A DNA stretch of 64,000 nt from Gammaproteobacteria bacterium (GTDB lineage: Bacteria > Pseudomonadota > Gammaproteobacteria > Pseudomonadales > Azotimanducaceae). Each line of letters begins with the position of its first letter. The stretch's first letter is position 1. The translations under genes were made by a program, and so were the position numbers. Positions 8,165 through 16,784 of this stretch are shown here, one piece after another. The notes below the pieces were generated by a model. The model ran no database searches. It was not told the DNA's origin and saw nothing but the letters and a program-made list of their open reading frames with translations. The stretch covers positions 62,001 to 126,000 of the forward strand of contig JAPOWH010000017.1 of assembly GCA_026707735.1 (NCBI GenBank), written 5' to 3'.

Positions 8165-9709
8165 ATGCAAAAAACCATCGAGAAACCTGGAATTGTGATG
8201 GTTGTTGTTTCGAGTGGCATTTTGGTCGGACTGCTGTTCTTCCGGCAAGCCGCGGTTGAGGACCAAGTCCACTCTCTGAACGCTGGAGTTGGCGGGACTT
8301 CTGCACAGATAGTGGGCTTGCTTGACGAAAAAACGCCGACCACGGTTACCTCAAGAGTCCGTCCACTGTCGGCGCAAACGGAAATGCCAAGCGCGACACA
8401 GCGATTGGGGTCCGAGAGCACGAGCAGCGAAGCTCCAGAGAATGAGTTAGACAAGAAAGACGTTTCCGCCCATGACCAGAACCGCGTATACATTCTGCGG
8501 AATGTTCAACCAATTTATCCGACCCGAGCACTTGAACGCGGCATTGAGGGGTATGTGCTTCTGGAATTCACTGTGACCGAAGCGGGTATTGCGATCGATC
8601 GGACTGTTGTGGAGTCTGACCCGACAGGAATCTTCGATCGGGCAGCCCTTGTGGCTTTGTCCGAGTTCAAGTACCAGCCAAGGGTTGTTGACGGTGAACC
8701 CGTTCGAACGGAGGGAGTAAGACACAGGATTGACTTTGAGATTGAGGACGACTCGACAACGAGGACCGCGGCGGACCTTGGAGGCCAGAGCGTATACGTT
8801 CCAATGCGAAAAGTATCTGCAACTTACCCAGAAAGAGCGCTTCAACGTGGCATCGAAGGGTACGTTGTGCTGGAGTTTACGGTCAATGAAACTGGATCAG
8901 TGGTCGATCCAGTCGTGGTGGAATCTGAGCCAGCAGGAATCTTCGATCGGGCAGCCCTTGCGGCTCTGTCCGAGTTCAAGTACCAGCCAAGGGTTATTGA
9001 CGATGTGCCCGTTAGATTGGAGGGAGTACGACACAGGATTGACTTTGAGATTGAGGACGACTCGACAACGACGACGGACCTTGGAGGCCAGAGCGTATAC
9101 GTTCCAATGCGAAAAGTACCGGCAACTTACCCAGATAGAGCGCTTCAACGTGGCATCGAAGGGTACGTTGTGCTGGAGTTTACTGTCAATGAAACTGGAT
9201 CGGTGGTCGATTCAGTCGTGGTGGAATCTGAGCCAGCAGGAATATTTGATCGTTCTGCCATCCAAGCGGCGTCCAAGTTCAATTACAGACCTCGTGTGGA
9301 CGACGGCAAGTCCGTTCGAACGGAAGGAGTACGACACAGGTTCGAGTATAAGCTTGAGGGCGAGATACCTTGGAGTCGTGCTGTAGTGATTGGGGAACAC
9401 CCCGACGACACCGAAAGCTACGATGGCTACGGAGAATACTTACCCATCCACAAAGTTCGGCCGATCTACCCGGAGAGGGCATTGCAACGCGGCATTGAAG
9501 GGTACGTTGTGTTGGAGTTTATTGTCGACGAAGTCGGAGAGGTGATCGATCCTGTCGTGGTGGAATCCGAGCCGACAGGAATATTTGATCGTGCCGCTAT
9601 CCAAGCGTCGAGCAAATTCAAGTACCAGCCAAGGGTTGTTGACGGCGAGGTAGTTCGGGTCGAGGGAGTCAAGCTCAGAATCGAGTTTGATATTGAGCAT
9701 GCCGACTAG
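8165..9709 (+). CDS. Membrane-anchored protein with four tandem TonB C-terminal domains
   Basis: TonB-related protein of 514 residues from ATG 8165; the open frame starts earlier, but this Met matches the N-terminus of the neighbouring TonBs (MQKTIEK versus MQKSIER). One signal-anchor helix (about residues 10-27) is followed by a Ser/Glu-rich linker to about residue 105 without the usual proline-rich spacer. Four TonB_C domains then start near residues 108, 210, 311 and 424. Each has a Tyr-Pro-x-Arg-Ala-Leu motif, RGIEGYV, GIFDR and a YxPRV motif. Usual TonBs have one such domain. Domains 2 and 3 are almost identical even at DNA level, so the array grew by recent duplication. A function in contacting several receptors, or in spanning the periplasm with folded domains, is only inferred. 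Confidence 0.9.
   Translation: MQKTIEKPGIVMVVVSSGILVGLLFFRQAAVEDQVHSLNAGVGGTSAQIVGLLDEKTPTTVTSRVRPLSAQTEMPSATQRLGSESTSSEAPENELDKKDVSAHDQNRVYILRNVQPIYPTRALERGIEGYVLLEFTVTEAGIAIDRTVVESDPTGIFDRAALVALSEFKYQPRVVDGEPVRTEGVRHRIDFEIEDDSTTRTAADLGGQSVYVPMRKVSATYPERALQRGIEGYVVLEFTVNETGSVVDPVVVESEPAGIFDRAALAALSEFKYQPRVIDDVPVRLEGVRHRIDFEIEDDSTTTTDLGGQSVYVPMRKVPATYPDRALQRGIEGYVVLEFTVNETGSVVDSVVVESEPAGIFDRSAIQAASKFNYRPRVDDGKSVRTEGVRHRFEYKLEGEIPWSRAVVIGEHPDDTESYDGYGEYLPIHKVRPIYPERALQRGIEGYVVLEFIVDEVGEVIDPVVVESEPTGIFDRAAIQASSKFKYQPRVVDGEVVRVEGVKLRIEFDIEHAD
8774..9379 (+). repeat. Two tandem near-identical 303-nt units inside the multi-TonB gene
   Basis: The stretch beginning GACCTTGGAGGCCAGAGCG at 8774 recurs at 9077, exactly 303 bases (101 codons) later. 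Similarity extends over most of each unit and fades toward the end of the second. The period keeps the reading frame, and each unit encodes one TonB_C domain plus linker. This accounts for a long overlapping open frame in another phase (8730-9386), which is an artefact of the repeat. Confidence 0.85.
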
Positions 9710-10354
9710 AAATTGCTGTGGTTGTAACACCAATGGCTCCGCACCTTAATTGCTTAACAGAGTAGCGAATGGATTGCGTTTGTTAGCACCTAGAAAGAAG
9801 CCCTTCCCACAAGGTTTAGTCAATACTGCCTAGTTGCCTACGCTTTCGCGCAATGCGTTCATTGACGCAAGCACACGTGGCTTGCCTAGTAGGGTGGTTC
9901 AAATTTGAAACACGCGATCATCCCTCTGTTCAAGCCTACCGGCAAGTAATTGCTAACTCAATGACGAAGCAATTTTCGAACAATTGGGGCTGCAATCAGT
10001 AGGTCCTCTTATCTATCCCTATTCGGTCGCGTGTGGTGTAGTTTCGTCTGCAACCGAGTCAACGTGGGAATCTTCCTAAGCCGTTGTCGAATAGACCGTG
10101 GTTCCTACGCGACAGCAGGGCTCCCAAAGATTGAATGTTGATTACGTCTGGAGGGAAGAACTTCGTAGTCAAATGTTGAGGAAAACGAACCAGCCAACCA
10201 AATGTAACGATGGCTTGACTCTATATTCCAAATGTTGTTATTCTGATGAAAATGGTTGCATCCACAGACTCGTGTACCGTAAAGGTATCAGTCGACAACA
10301 AGTGGTGCGTTCACTAGATGTCGTCTAGTGGGTTTGAGGTTGCGCTAACACGAT

Positions 10355-10375
10355 TGCATTGGATCGTCCAATGCA
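10355..10375. promoter_or_regulatory. Inverted repeat in the third tonB leader
   Basis: Perfect 9-bp inverted repeat TGCATTGGA-TCG-TCCAATGCA, 24 bases before the ATG at 10400. It could be an operator or an RNA hairpin. It does not match the Fur consensus closely. Confidence 0.45.
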
Positions 10376-10384
10376 TCAACAAGC

Positions 10385-10398
10385 GTGGAGGTGTCCAC
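10385..10398 (+). promoter_or_regulatory. Ribosome-binding site enclosed in a small hairpin
   Basis: GTGGA-GGTG-TCCAC forms a 5-bp stem with a 4-base loop directly before ATG 10400, and the Shine-Dalgarno GGAGGTG sits in its left arm and loop. This arrangement could limit translation initiation; the control is inferred. Confidence 0.45.
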
Positions 10399-10399
10399 A

Positions 10400-11020
10400 A
10401 TGCACAAGGCGATTGAAAGATACGGAGTTGGGATCGTAGTTGGATCAGCTGCAACAATAGGATTGCTATATCTGATGCAGGCTGTGATCAGCGACGACAA
10501 CACCACTCTAAGCGAAGCTCCGAGCGTTCGAATTTTCGAAATTGTTCCAGTTATTGAGGCAGTAGAACCGAAAAAGAAGGAGGTTATTGTGAAGCCTCCC
10601 CCGCCCCCGGATGAACTACCACTCGATCCACCAACGATAGAACCAACTAGCGACGGTGATGAGTGGGGGCCAGTCATTAAATATGTACCCGAGGAACCGG
10701 ATACTGGAATTGGTGGAACTCGATATTTCCAGGATGGAGACTATCTGCCGATTAGAAAGGCACACCCAAAATATCCGCCTCGAGCTTTACAGAGAGGAAT
10801 AGAGGGCTATGTAATTCTTGTCTTTACCGTTACGGAAAAGGGAAACGTGGTTGATCCGGTAGTGGAAAAGGCCGAACCTCCTGGTATTTTTGACCGTGCT
10901 GCCATTCAGGCTGCCCTGCAGTTCAAATACCGCCCGCGGGTTGTTGATGGAGTAGCCATCAGGATTGAGGGAGTCAAGCACAAGATTACTTTCGAGTTGG
11001 AAGACGAACAAAACCGATAA
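10400..11020 (+). CDS. tonB: TonB energy transducer, second single-domain form
   Basis: TonB protein of 206 residues from ATG 10400 (GGAGGT seven bases upstream). It has a signal anchor (VGSAATIGLLYLMQAVI) almost the same as in the TonB at 6918, a short Pro-rich spacer (around residues 60-80) and one TonB_C domain (about 115-203) with YPPRALQRGIEGYVIL and GIFDRAAIQAAL. It is a close paralogue of the TonB at 6918, and both flank the four-domain protein, which points to local duplication. Separate leaders suggest separate regulation. The three may serve different receptor sets (inference). Confidence 0.94.
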   Translation: MHKAIERYGVGIVVGSAATIGLLYLMQAVISDDNTTLSEAPSVRIFEIVPVIEAVEPKKKEVIVKPPPPPDELPLDPPTIEPTSDGDEWGPVIKYVPEEPDTGIGGTRYFQDGDYLPIRKAHPKYPPRALQRGIEGYVILVFTVTEKGNVVDPVVEKAEPPGIFDRAAIQAALQFKYRPRVVDGVAIRIEGVKHKITFELEDEQNR

Positions 11021-11040
11021 TGACCGTTAAAGGTCAAAAG

Positions 11041-11084
11041 CGCGGAGTGCACCAATTCTCCTAGAGGCTTAGGCGCTCTCCGCG
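11041..11084 (+). terminator. Stem-loop after the third tonB
   Basis: Inverted repeat CGCGGAG/CTCCGCG closing a 30-base loop with a smaller nested repeat, 20 bases after the tonB stop. There is no T-run, so it is a weak terminator candidate. Confidence 0.35.
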
Positions 11085-11425
11085 TCGTCGTCCAATGCTA
11101 CACGATTCATTTTTGAAGGATCCTATTCGCGGCACCCCAAACCAAGCAGGATTGTGCAATTTGCGCATACGCTAAAGGTTCGGCTTTGCAGGACGGGGTG
11201 AGAGGCTTCAATGAATTCTGCTAGTAGAGACTTGATTCCATTGACGTCGTCGGCACACTTCCAATCAAAAGTCTGCAAGCTGTTAGGCCTTATGCACTAG
11301 CACGATGTCCGCTATGACAATAGAGACCAAAAGCGCATTGCGTTTGCACAAAAAATGGGACTAAAATAGGTAGATGTAAAGATGCGATCGGAGCATTTTC
11401 GCTGGTTGCTTTCGCTGATGGAAGA
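11085..11425. other. Intergenic region before the TPR genes
   Basis: About 340 bases in which I see no gene. It ends in the leader of the TPR gene, where GGAAG at 11420-11424 is placed eight bases before ATG 11433. Confidence 0.4.
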
Positions 11426-12190
11426 TTGAACGATGGTTTCTTACCGCACTTTCAGCAAGTCTACATCCTCATCCAAGCAGGATGCCTCGACACAAGCGGC
11501 GAATGCTCATCAAGTTTATTTCATCAAGTCGCGAATCGTGGATTTGCCCTCTTTTTGTTCGCAATGTTGATCCAAACCGGCGTCGATTGCCTATTGACTG
11601 GGAGCAATAGCGCTAATGCTCATCTGCAGTTTCTGACGGCACAAGACACAGTTGTCGAATTCGTACGAGAAGAGAGAGTCGTTCCTGCCGTTACCCAAGA
11701 TTGGATGGACGAAATGTCCAGGTTCACCAGAATCATGGAACCGGAAGTAGACGAAGGAGAAGAGAACAACGCACGCGTGGCGGACGATGCCCGCGATTTC
11801 TCGAAGGCTCAGGAAATTCTCGACGATTTGTTGTCTGCGAACTGGCTTAACGACAATGAACGAGCACAGGTCCACCAAAGCTATGCGTGGCTTGCACAAG
11901 ATCAGGAGCAACCAAGGTTGGCCATCAAACACCTTACAGAGGCACTTGAGTATCGCGAGAGCATGAACTTCCGCATGGAGGAGAGGCTGCTCTACGGTCT
12001 GTCTCGATTACACTTTTCGGTGGAGGACTATGGAAACGCATTGAAATATGCGCAGCAGTCTATGGATCGAGCACAGACTGTAAATGACATTTATTATCCG
12101 TACATGGCCCGAATCTATCTAAACTTGGGAGAATTGGAGAACGCAAAGGAGTGGATAGAAAAGGCAATTGACAAGAAGAATGAGGATTGA
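11426..12190 (+). CDS. TPR-repeat protein, shortened paralogue with probable 5' frameshift
   Basis: Shorter copy (254 codons in the open frame) of the TPR protein that follows. Residues 90-254 align with residues 95-260 of that paralogue (NDNERAQVHQSYAW, EQPRLAI, AIDKKN) and then stop where the paralogue continues. The open frame begins at a TTG, but the well-placed start is ATG 11433 in another phase. That phase encodes an N-terminus (MVSYRTFSKSTSSSK) like the paralogue's Ser/Thr-rich start. The two phases meet at a direct repeat CATCAAGT (11508-11515 and 11522-11529). Removing the 14 bases between repeat starts would join ATG 11433 to the TPR frame. Whether the gene is functional, broken or switchable is open. 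It sits in the Ton island, where TPR genes are common. Confidence 0.7.
   Translation: MNDGFLPHFQQVYILIQAGCLDTSGECSSSLFHQVANRGFALFLFAMLIQTGVDCLLTGSNSANAHLQFLTAQDTVVEFVREERVVPAVTQDWMDEMSRFTRIMEPEVDEGEENNARVADDARDFSKAQEILDDLLSANWLNDNERAQVHQSYAWLAQDQEQPRLAIKHLTEALEYRESMNFRMEERLLYGLSRLHFSVEDYGNALKYAQQSMDRAQTVNDIYYPYMARIYLNLGELENAKEWIEKAIDKKNED
11508..11529 (+). repeat. 14-nt-spaced direct repeat at the frameshift site
   Basis: CATCAAGT occurs at 11508 and 11522. The 14-base period is not a multiple of three and lies exactly where the reading frame of the TPR gene changes. Confidence 0.75.
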
Positions 12191-12193
12191 ACG

Positions 12194-13741
12194 ATGAATC
12201 AAGACATCAGCAACACAACAACCCGGTCCTCGTCTAAGCACCGGACCTCGGCCCTCGGTTTTAAGTCCTCCTCTGTACGATTTGATCGTGCAGTTACACG
12301 CGGACTCGGTCTATTGGTGTGTGGGCTTTTTCTGCAGACTGCCACCGACTGTCTGTTCAGTGAGAGTGTCGGCTCCTACGCAGGGTCGTCGCTTTTCCTC
12401 TCTGCCCAAAACCCACCTATCGTCATCAAGAAACCTGAAGATCCACGACCCAAGAGAAATGTACCGCCAGTAACTCAACGATGGGTTGAGGAGATGTACA
12501 AGTTCACAAAGATCATGGACCCGGAAGTAGAGGAAGGAGAGGAGCCGGACCCGGAGGCAGAAGATACTAGAGATTTGGCGAAAGCTCAGGAGTTACTCGA
12601 CAGGCTACTGTCGCGTCGCTGGCTCAATGACAACGAACGCGCGCAAGTGCACCAGAGCTATGCATGGTTTGCTCAAGACACAGAGCAACCGAGGCTTGCC
12701 ATAGAGCATTTGACAAAGTTTTTGGATTATCGCGAGAGTGTTCGTTACGCTTTGGAGGAAAGGGCGCTCGACGGCCTCTCCAAACTTAACTATTCGATTG
12801 AGGAATTCCCGGAAGCATTGAAGTACGCGCTGCAATTCATGGATCTTGCGCTCACCGTAAACGCAAATCAATGTTCGTACGTTGCGCAAATATATCTTCA
12901 ATTGGAAGATTTTGAAAACGTCAAGAAATGGATACGGACGGCTATTGACAAGAAAAACGAGCTGATGCGGCCCGTTCCTGAGGGTTGGTGGCAGCTACTC
13001 TTGTATTCGTTGACTACACTAGAACACTGGGACGAAGCATTGGAAACCCTAAAAGTTCTAGTCGTCGAGTTTCCCAAACGCGAGTATTGGTTTGGATTGG
13101 CACAAGCGTACATGGAATTGGGAGAAGACCAGAACTCCACGTACACTTTGGAGGCCGCTCATACTGCTGGAATGTTCAGTAAGGAAAGTGATTTCCTCAA
13201 TCTTGCCAATAGGGTAGTTCTTCAAGACGCCCCGAGAAGAGCAGTTTGGATTCTTAGGGACGGGTTTGAAAAGGAATATGTCGAACCGTCGTCAAAAACA
13301 CTGAAACGGTATGCGCAATACATGTGGATTGCTCGCGACTACGAAGGAGCAATTGAAGCCTATCTTGGAGCTCTGGAATTTGAGCCCGATGGAAAGATTT
13401 GGCATCGAATTGCCCAGCTGTATAGCCAAACGAACGACTATCGAAAGTGCGCCGAAGCATGCGGAATGGCTTTAGACTCCGGTGACCTCGACAATCCCTA
13501 TAACGTCATGTATCAAAAAGGCTTGTGCCAGTTTTATGAAAGCGACTTCGAGGGTGCCAAAGAGACATTTGACGAGTTGAAAGGCGAGATCCGAACTATC
13601 GACGAAGAAGAATCTCTACTCAGAAACGTTGTCTTGTACCTTGACGCGATAGACACCGAGTTCAGAAGAATAGAGCATGAGCAAGAGGTATCTGATCTAG
13701 AGCGCGCGTACAGAGAAGAGAAGGCAAAGGCACAATCGTAG
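12194..13741 (+). CDS. Tetratricopeptide-repeat protein of the Ton island
   Basis: Full-length TPR protein of 515 residues, starting at ATG 12194 just after the stop of its shorter paralogue. A hydrophobic stretch near residues 34-52 (GLGLLVCGLFLQTATDCLF) may be a signal peptide or anchor after a basic Ser/Thr-rich tail. Residues 85-115 are acidic, and from about 120 onwards there are helical TPR-like repeats (for example YAWFAQDTEQPRLAIEHL, and others near 290, 390 and 430). Such TPR proteins are regularly the last gene of exbB-exbD-tonB clusters in marine gammaproteobacteria; a scaffold role in the periplasm is inferred. No catalytic motif is seen. Confidence 0.85.
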   Translation: MNQDISNTTTRSSSKHRTSALGFKSSSVRFDRAVTRGLGLLVCGLFLQTATDCLFSESVGSYAGSSLFLSAQNPPIVIKKPEDPRPKRNVPPVTQRWVEEMYKFTKIMDPEVEEGEEPDPEAEDTRDLAKAQELLDRLLSRRWLNDNERAQVHQSYAWFAQDTEQPRLAIEHLTKFLDYRESVRYALEERALDGLSKLNYSIEEFPEALKYALQFMDLALTVNANQCSYVAQIYLQLEDFENVKKWIRTAIDKKNELMRPVPEGWWQLLLYSLTTLEHWDEALETLKVLVVEFPKREYWFGLAQAYMELGEDQNSTYTLEAAHTAGMFSKESDFLNLANRVVLQDAPRRAVWILRDGFEKEYVEPSSKTLKRYAQYMWIARDYEGAIEAYLGALEFEPDGKIWHRIAQLYSQTNDYRKCAEACGMALDSGDLDNPYNVMYQKGLCQFYESDFEGAKETFDELKGEIRTIDEEESLLRNVVLYLDAIDTEFRRIEHEQEVSDLERAYREEKAKAQS

Positions 13742-13812
13742 CCTACATGGTCAACGATTTCAGGTTCATCGTTGGTTGGTGCGATTGAATTCGAGCATTT
13801 GAAACAGCTTGA

Positions 13813-14442
13813 ATGTTCACTGGGCTAGTCGCTAACGCCTGCTCCGTAGTTTCAGTCGACGATTCGGAATCTGTTCGTCGACTAAACATCGCACTCGGCG
13901 AACTCTCAGCGGGTTTAGAAACCGGCGCCTCTGTAGCTATCAATGGAGTTTGTCTCACCGTTGCGATGATTGACGACGGTCTAGCGTCCTTTGATGTCGT
14001 TCCCGCAACAGTTTCGGTGACAAACTTGGATTCCCTGCATTCGGGGAGTCTGGTCAACGTAGAACGCTCTCTCCGAATTGGCGACGAGATCGGTGGACAC
14101 CTTGTTTCAGGCCATGTTTGCACAACGGCTAGCGTCGTAGACATAGAACTTGGCGATAACCGGGGCATCGAGTTTGAAGTGCCCATAGAGTGGAGCCGCT
14201 ACATGATTGCCAAGGGTTTCATAGCATTGAACGGCGTAAGTCTCACCTTGGACTGGTTCGACACCGCTAGCCGCCGAGGCCGTGTGAATCTGATACCGGA
14301 AACACTGCAGAGAACAACGCTAGGCGGACTCGAGGTTGGCGATCATTTGAATGTAGAGATTGATGCTCAAACACTAGCTACGGTAAACACCGTGGAACGC
14401 TACCTGGATGCGCGCTCGGGAGTTGCTCAATCAGAGAGCTGA
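13813..14442 (+). CDS. ribE: Riboflavin synthase alpha subunit
   Basis: Cytoplasmic enzyme converting two 6,7-dimethyl-8-ribityllumazine molecules into riboflavin and the pyrimidinedione precursor. The 209-residue protein has two lumazine-binding barrel halves (about 1-95 and 97-190). It begins with the diagnostic MFTGLV and carries INGVCLTV, GGHLVSGHV and the repeat ALNGVSLTL. The length is normal. The start is ATG 13813, 70 bases after the TPR gene. No FMN riboswitch fits in the short space before it, and no other rib gene is adjacent. Confidence 0.95.
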   Translation: MFTGLVANACSVVSVDDSESVRRLNIALGELSAGLETGASVAINGVCLTVAMIDDGLASFDVVPATVSVTNLDSLHSGSLVNVERSLRIGDEIGGHLVSGHVCTTASVVDIELGDNRGIEFEVPIEWSRYMIAKGFIALNGVSLTLDWFDTASRRGRVNLIPETLQRTTLGGLEVGDHLNVEIDAQTLATVNTVERYLDARSGVAQSES

Positions 14443-14458
14443 GGAGAGGCCCACATTC

Positions 14459-14476
14459 AGCCAGCAATTGTTGGCT
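14459..14476. promoter_or_regulatory. Near-perfect 18-bp palindrome after ribE
   Basis: AGCCAGCAATTGTTGGCT is palindromic apart from one G/T position. It lies 16 bases after the ribE stop. There is no T-run, so a protein-binding site is as likely as a weak terminator. Confidence 0.35.
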
Positions 14477-14690
14477 GGGCATTAAGTCGTTTGCCTCACA
14501 CGGAGATTTGGATGGGGTCCTGCATTCCACAGACTGGTGTTAGATTGGGCTTTCCATTCCAAGTTGTCAATCTGCCCCTATAAATAGCGCCTGAGTGTAC
14601 TCTATATAGCAAGAGAAAAGTCGCGTAAATTCCACTTACGAGTTGTGGTTTGGGCTCATCTCCTCACCCTGCGCTCCAATCTAAACATTG

Positions 14691-15512
14691 ATGGCAAACC
14701 GATCAAGTTTCTATTCGTCGCTCGAGTCGGCATGGGATGAATCTGGTTCTTGTCTTTGCGTGGGCGTTGATCCAACGCCTGACATGAATCCAGATGTACT
14801 TAGCGCCAATAAACGGGGACTCTACGAATTCGGGAAGCGAGTGGTCGATGCTGTGAGCGATTTCGTGTGTTCGGTCAAATTCAACCACGCACACTTCGCA
14901 GCCGCGGCACAGGAAAACCAACTTTGTCGTCTAATTCAATATATCCATGAACACTATCCATCGATTCCGGTGATTTTGGATGCGAAACGAGGTGACATCG
15001 GTGCAACAGCGCAGCAATATGCGCGAGAAGCCTTCGAACGATATGAAGCCGATGCAGTGACTGTCAATCCGTTTTTGGGTTGGGAGACTGTTCAGCCGTT
15101 TCTTGAATATAAAGATCGCGGTGTGATTGTCCTTTGCAAGACGAGCAATCCCGATGCTGCTTGGTTGCAGGACTTTCCGGAAGATGACCCGGTTTACCTT
15201 CGAGTCGCCAAGAAAGTCCAGGCAACCGCAAATCCAAATCTAATGCTCGTTGTAGGAGCCACTCATCCAGACTCTTTGCGTAGAGTCCGAAATCATGCTC
15301 CCGAAGCTACTTTCTTGGTTCCAGGCATTGGAGCTCAAGGCGGGGTAGCAGAAGATGTTCTTCAATACGGACGACGAACGGATGGATTGGGACTTGTGGT
15401 GAACTGCTCACGTGGCGTGATTCGACAAGATCCAAGTTCCTCGGACTATTTTGGTATGGTTCGAGAGTCCGCCAAGGCTTACAACCGCATGCTGGCCCAT
15501 GAATCCCAATAG
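14691..15512 (+). CDS. pyrF: Orotidine 5'-phosphate decarboxylase, type 2
   Basis: Last step of UMP synthesis: decarboxylation of OMP. The 273-residue length and the motif [15 protein letters not shown] identify the type-2 PyrF subfamily; the Asp and Lys of the motif are catalytic. Other landmarks are CVGVDPTPD at the N-terminus, VNPFLGWE and PGIGAQGG near the C-terminus (phosphate binding). The ATG at 14691 is preferred over the overlapping TTG 14688. It stands alone between ribE and gcdH. Confidence 0.93.
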   Translation: MANRSSFYSSLESAWDESGSCLCVGVDPTPDMNPDVLSANKRGLYEFGKRVVDAVSDFVCSVKFNHAHFAAAAQENQLCRLIQYIHEHYPSIPVILDAKRGDIGATAQQYAREAFERYEADAVTVNPFLGWETVQPFLEYKDRGVIVLCKTSNPDAAWLQDFPEDDPVYLRVAKKVQATANPNLMLVVGATHPDSLRRVRNHAPEATFLVPGIGAQGGVAEDVLQYGRRTDGLGLVVNCSRGVIRQDPSSSDYFGMVRESAKAYNRMLAHESQ

Positions 15513-15580
15513 TTCTATTTTCACCGAGACTAACTTCATACAACCTTCACTACCACTCGACCTCTAAGGAATTTGAGACG

Positions 15581-16756
15581 ATGCCGACCTACCCGTTCTC
15601 TTGGGATGATCCTTTCTTGCTCAACGAACAGCTCACAGAAGAAGAGCTGCTGATTCAGTCTTCCGCGCGGGATTTTGCACAAGAAAAGCTGATGCCTCGA
15701 GTTCTTGAAGCCAATCGAGAGGAGCGATTTCACCGTGAAATCATGAATGAAATGGGAAGTGTTGGCTTGTTGGGTTCAACATTGCCGGAGGAATTTGGCT
15801 GCAGCGGAGTCAGTTACGTCGGCTACGGGCTCATGGCACGGGAGGTGGAACGGGTTGACTCAGGCTACCGATCAGCCATGAGCGTGCAGTCGTCGCTTGT
15901 TATGTACCCGATATTCGCCTACGGTTCAGAAGAGCACCGCAGCAGCTATTTGTCGCGCTTGGCGTCGGGAGAGATGGTTGGATGCTTTGGATTGACCGAA
16001 CCCGACCACGGCTCCGACCCCGGCAGCATGACAACCCGAGCCGAGGAAACAGCAGATGGCTACCTTCTCAATGGAACTAAAACTTGGATAACAAATTCGC
16101 CCATTGCCGATCTCGCACTGATATGGGCAAAACTTGATGGGGTGATCAGGGGATTTGTCGTCGAACGCGGCACGCCTGGATTTTCCACTCCAACAATCAA
16201 GGGCAAAATGAGTCTACGAGCTTCGGCAACTGGCCAAATTGTCCTGGAAGATGTGCACGTCCCCAAATCCAATATGCTGCCAAAGGCACGCGGTTTGGGT
16301 GGTCCATTTGGTTGTCTAAACCTAGCCCGCTATGGCATAGCTTGGGGGACCATGGGCGCGGCAGAATACTGTTGGCATGCTGCGAGGCAATACACGATGG
16401 ACCGCGTGCAATTTGGCAGACCACTTGCAGCCAATCAATTGATTCAGAAGAAGCTCGTGGACATGCAAACAGAAATTGCTTTGGGGCTTCAAGGGTGTCT
16501 ACGGATGGGCAGATTGATGGACGAAGATCGCCTTGCAGTAGAGAACATCTCCCTCATGAAACGCAACAACTGCGGCAAAGCGCTGGAAATAGCTCGCATC
16601 GCACGAGACATGCACGGTGCGAACGGGATTGCCGACGAATATCACGTCATCCGACATGTCATGAATCTTGAAACGGTAAACACCTACGAAGGCACGCATG
16701 ATGTTCATGCACTCATACTTGGTCGAGCACAAACGGGGATCGCCGCCTTTTCTTAG
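15581..16756 (+). CDS. gcdH: Glutaryl-CoA dehydrogenase
   Basis: FAD-dependent acyl-CoA dehydrogenase of 391 residues; it oxidises and decarboxylates glutaryl-CoA to crotonyl-CoA in lysine, tryptophan and aromatic degradation. The N-terminal [17 protein letters not shown], the FAD-region motif [16 protein letters not shown] and the catalytic Glu in [17 protein letters not shown] are characteristic of GcdH, as is the Arg-bearing [12 protein letters not shown] segment that recognises the substrate carboxylate. The length is normal and the start ATG 15581 has AAGGAA upstream. A general acyl-CoA dehydrogenase is the main alternative but fits less well. Confidence 0.92.
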   Translation: MPTYPFSWDDPFLLNEQLTEEELLIQSSARDFAQEKLMPRVLEANREERFHREIMNEMGSVGLLGSTLPEEFGCSGVSYVGYGLMAREVERVDSGYRSAMSVQSSLVMYPIFAYGSEEHRSSYLSRLASGEMVGCFGLTEPDHGSDPGSMTTRAEETADGYLLNGTKTWITNSPIADLALIWAKLDGVIRGFVVERGTPGFSTPTIKGKMSLRASATGQIVLEDVHVPKSNMLPKARGLGGPFGCLNLARYGIAWGTMGAAEYCWHAARQYTMDRVQFGRPLAANQLIQKKLVDMQTEIALGLQGCLRMGRLMDEDRLAVENISLMKRNNCGKALEIARIARDMHGANGIADEYHVIRHVMNLETVNTYEGTHDVHALILGRAQTGIAAFS

Positions 16757-16784
16757 AGAGCGGAAGTCGTGAAACTGTCTCAAT

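Larger units (their letters stand above)
9710..10399. other. Intergenic region upstream of the third TonB gene
   Basis: About 690 bases with no convincing gene; a 76-codon open frame (10098-10328) shows no family features. A possible sigma70-like pair is TTGACT at 10215-10220 and TTATTC at 10238-10243 with 17-base spacing, which would give a leader of about 150 bases. The leader's end carries two inverted repeats, listed separately. Confidence 0.4.

Noticed and set aside
8730-9386. 218-codon open frame in another phase of the multi-TonB gene
   Set aside because: It is open only because the underlying gene is internally repeated; the protein repeats the same way and has no family features.
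10098-10328. 76-codon open frame before the third tonB
   Set aside because: No ribosome-binding site or family features; lies in a regulatory-looking leader.
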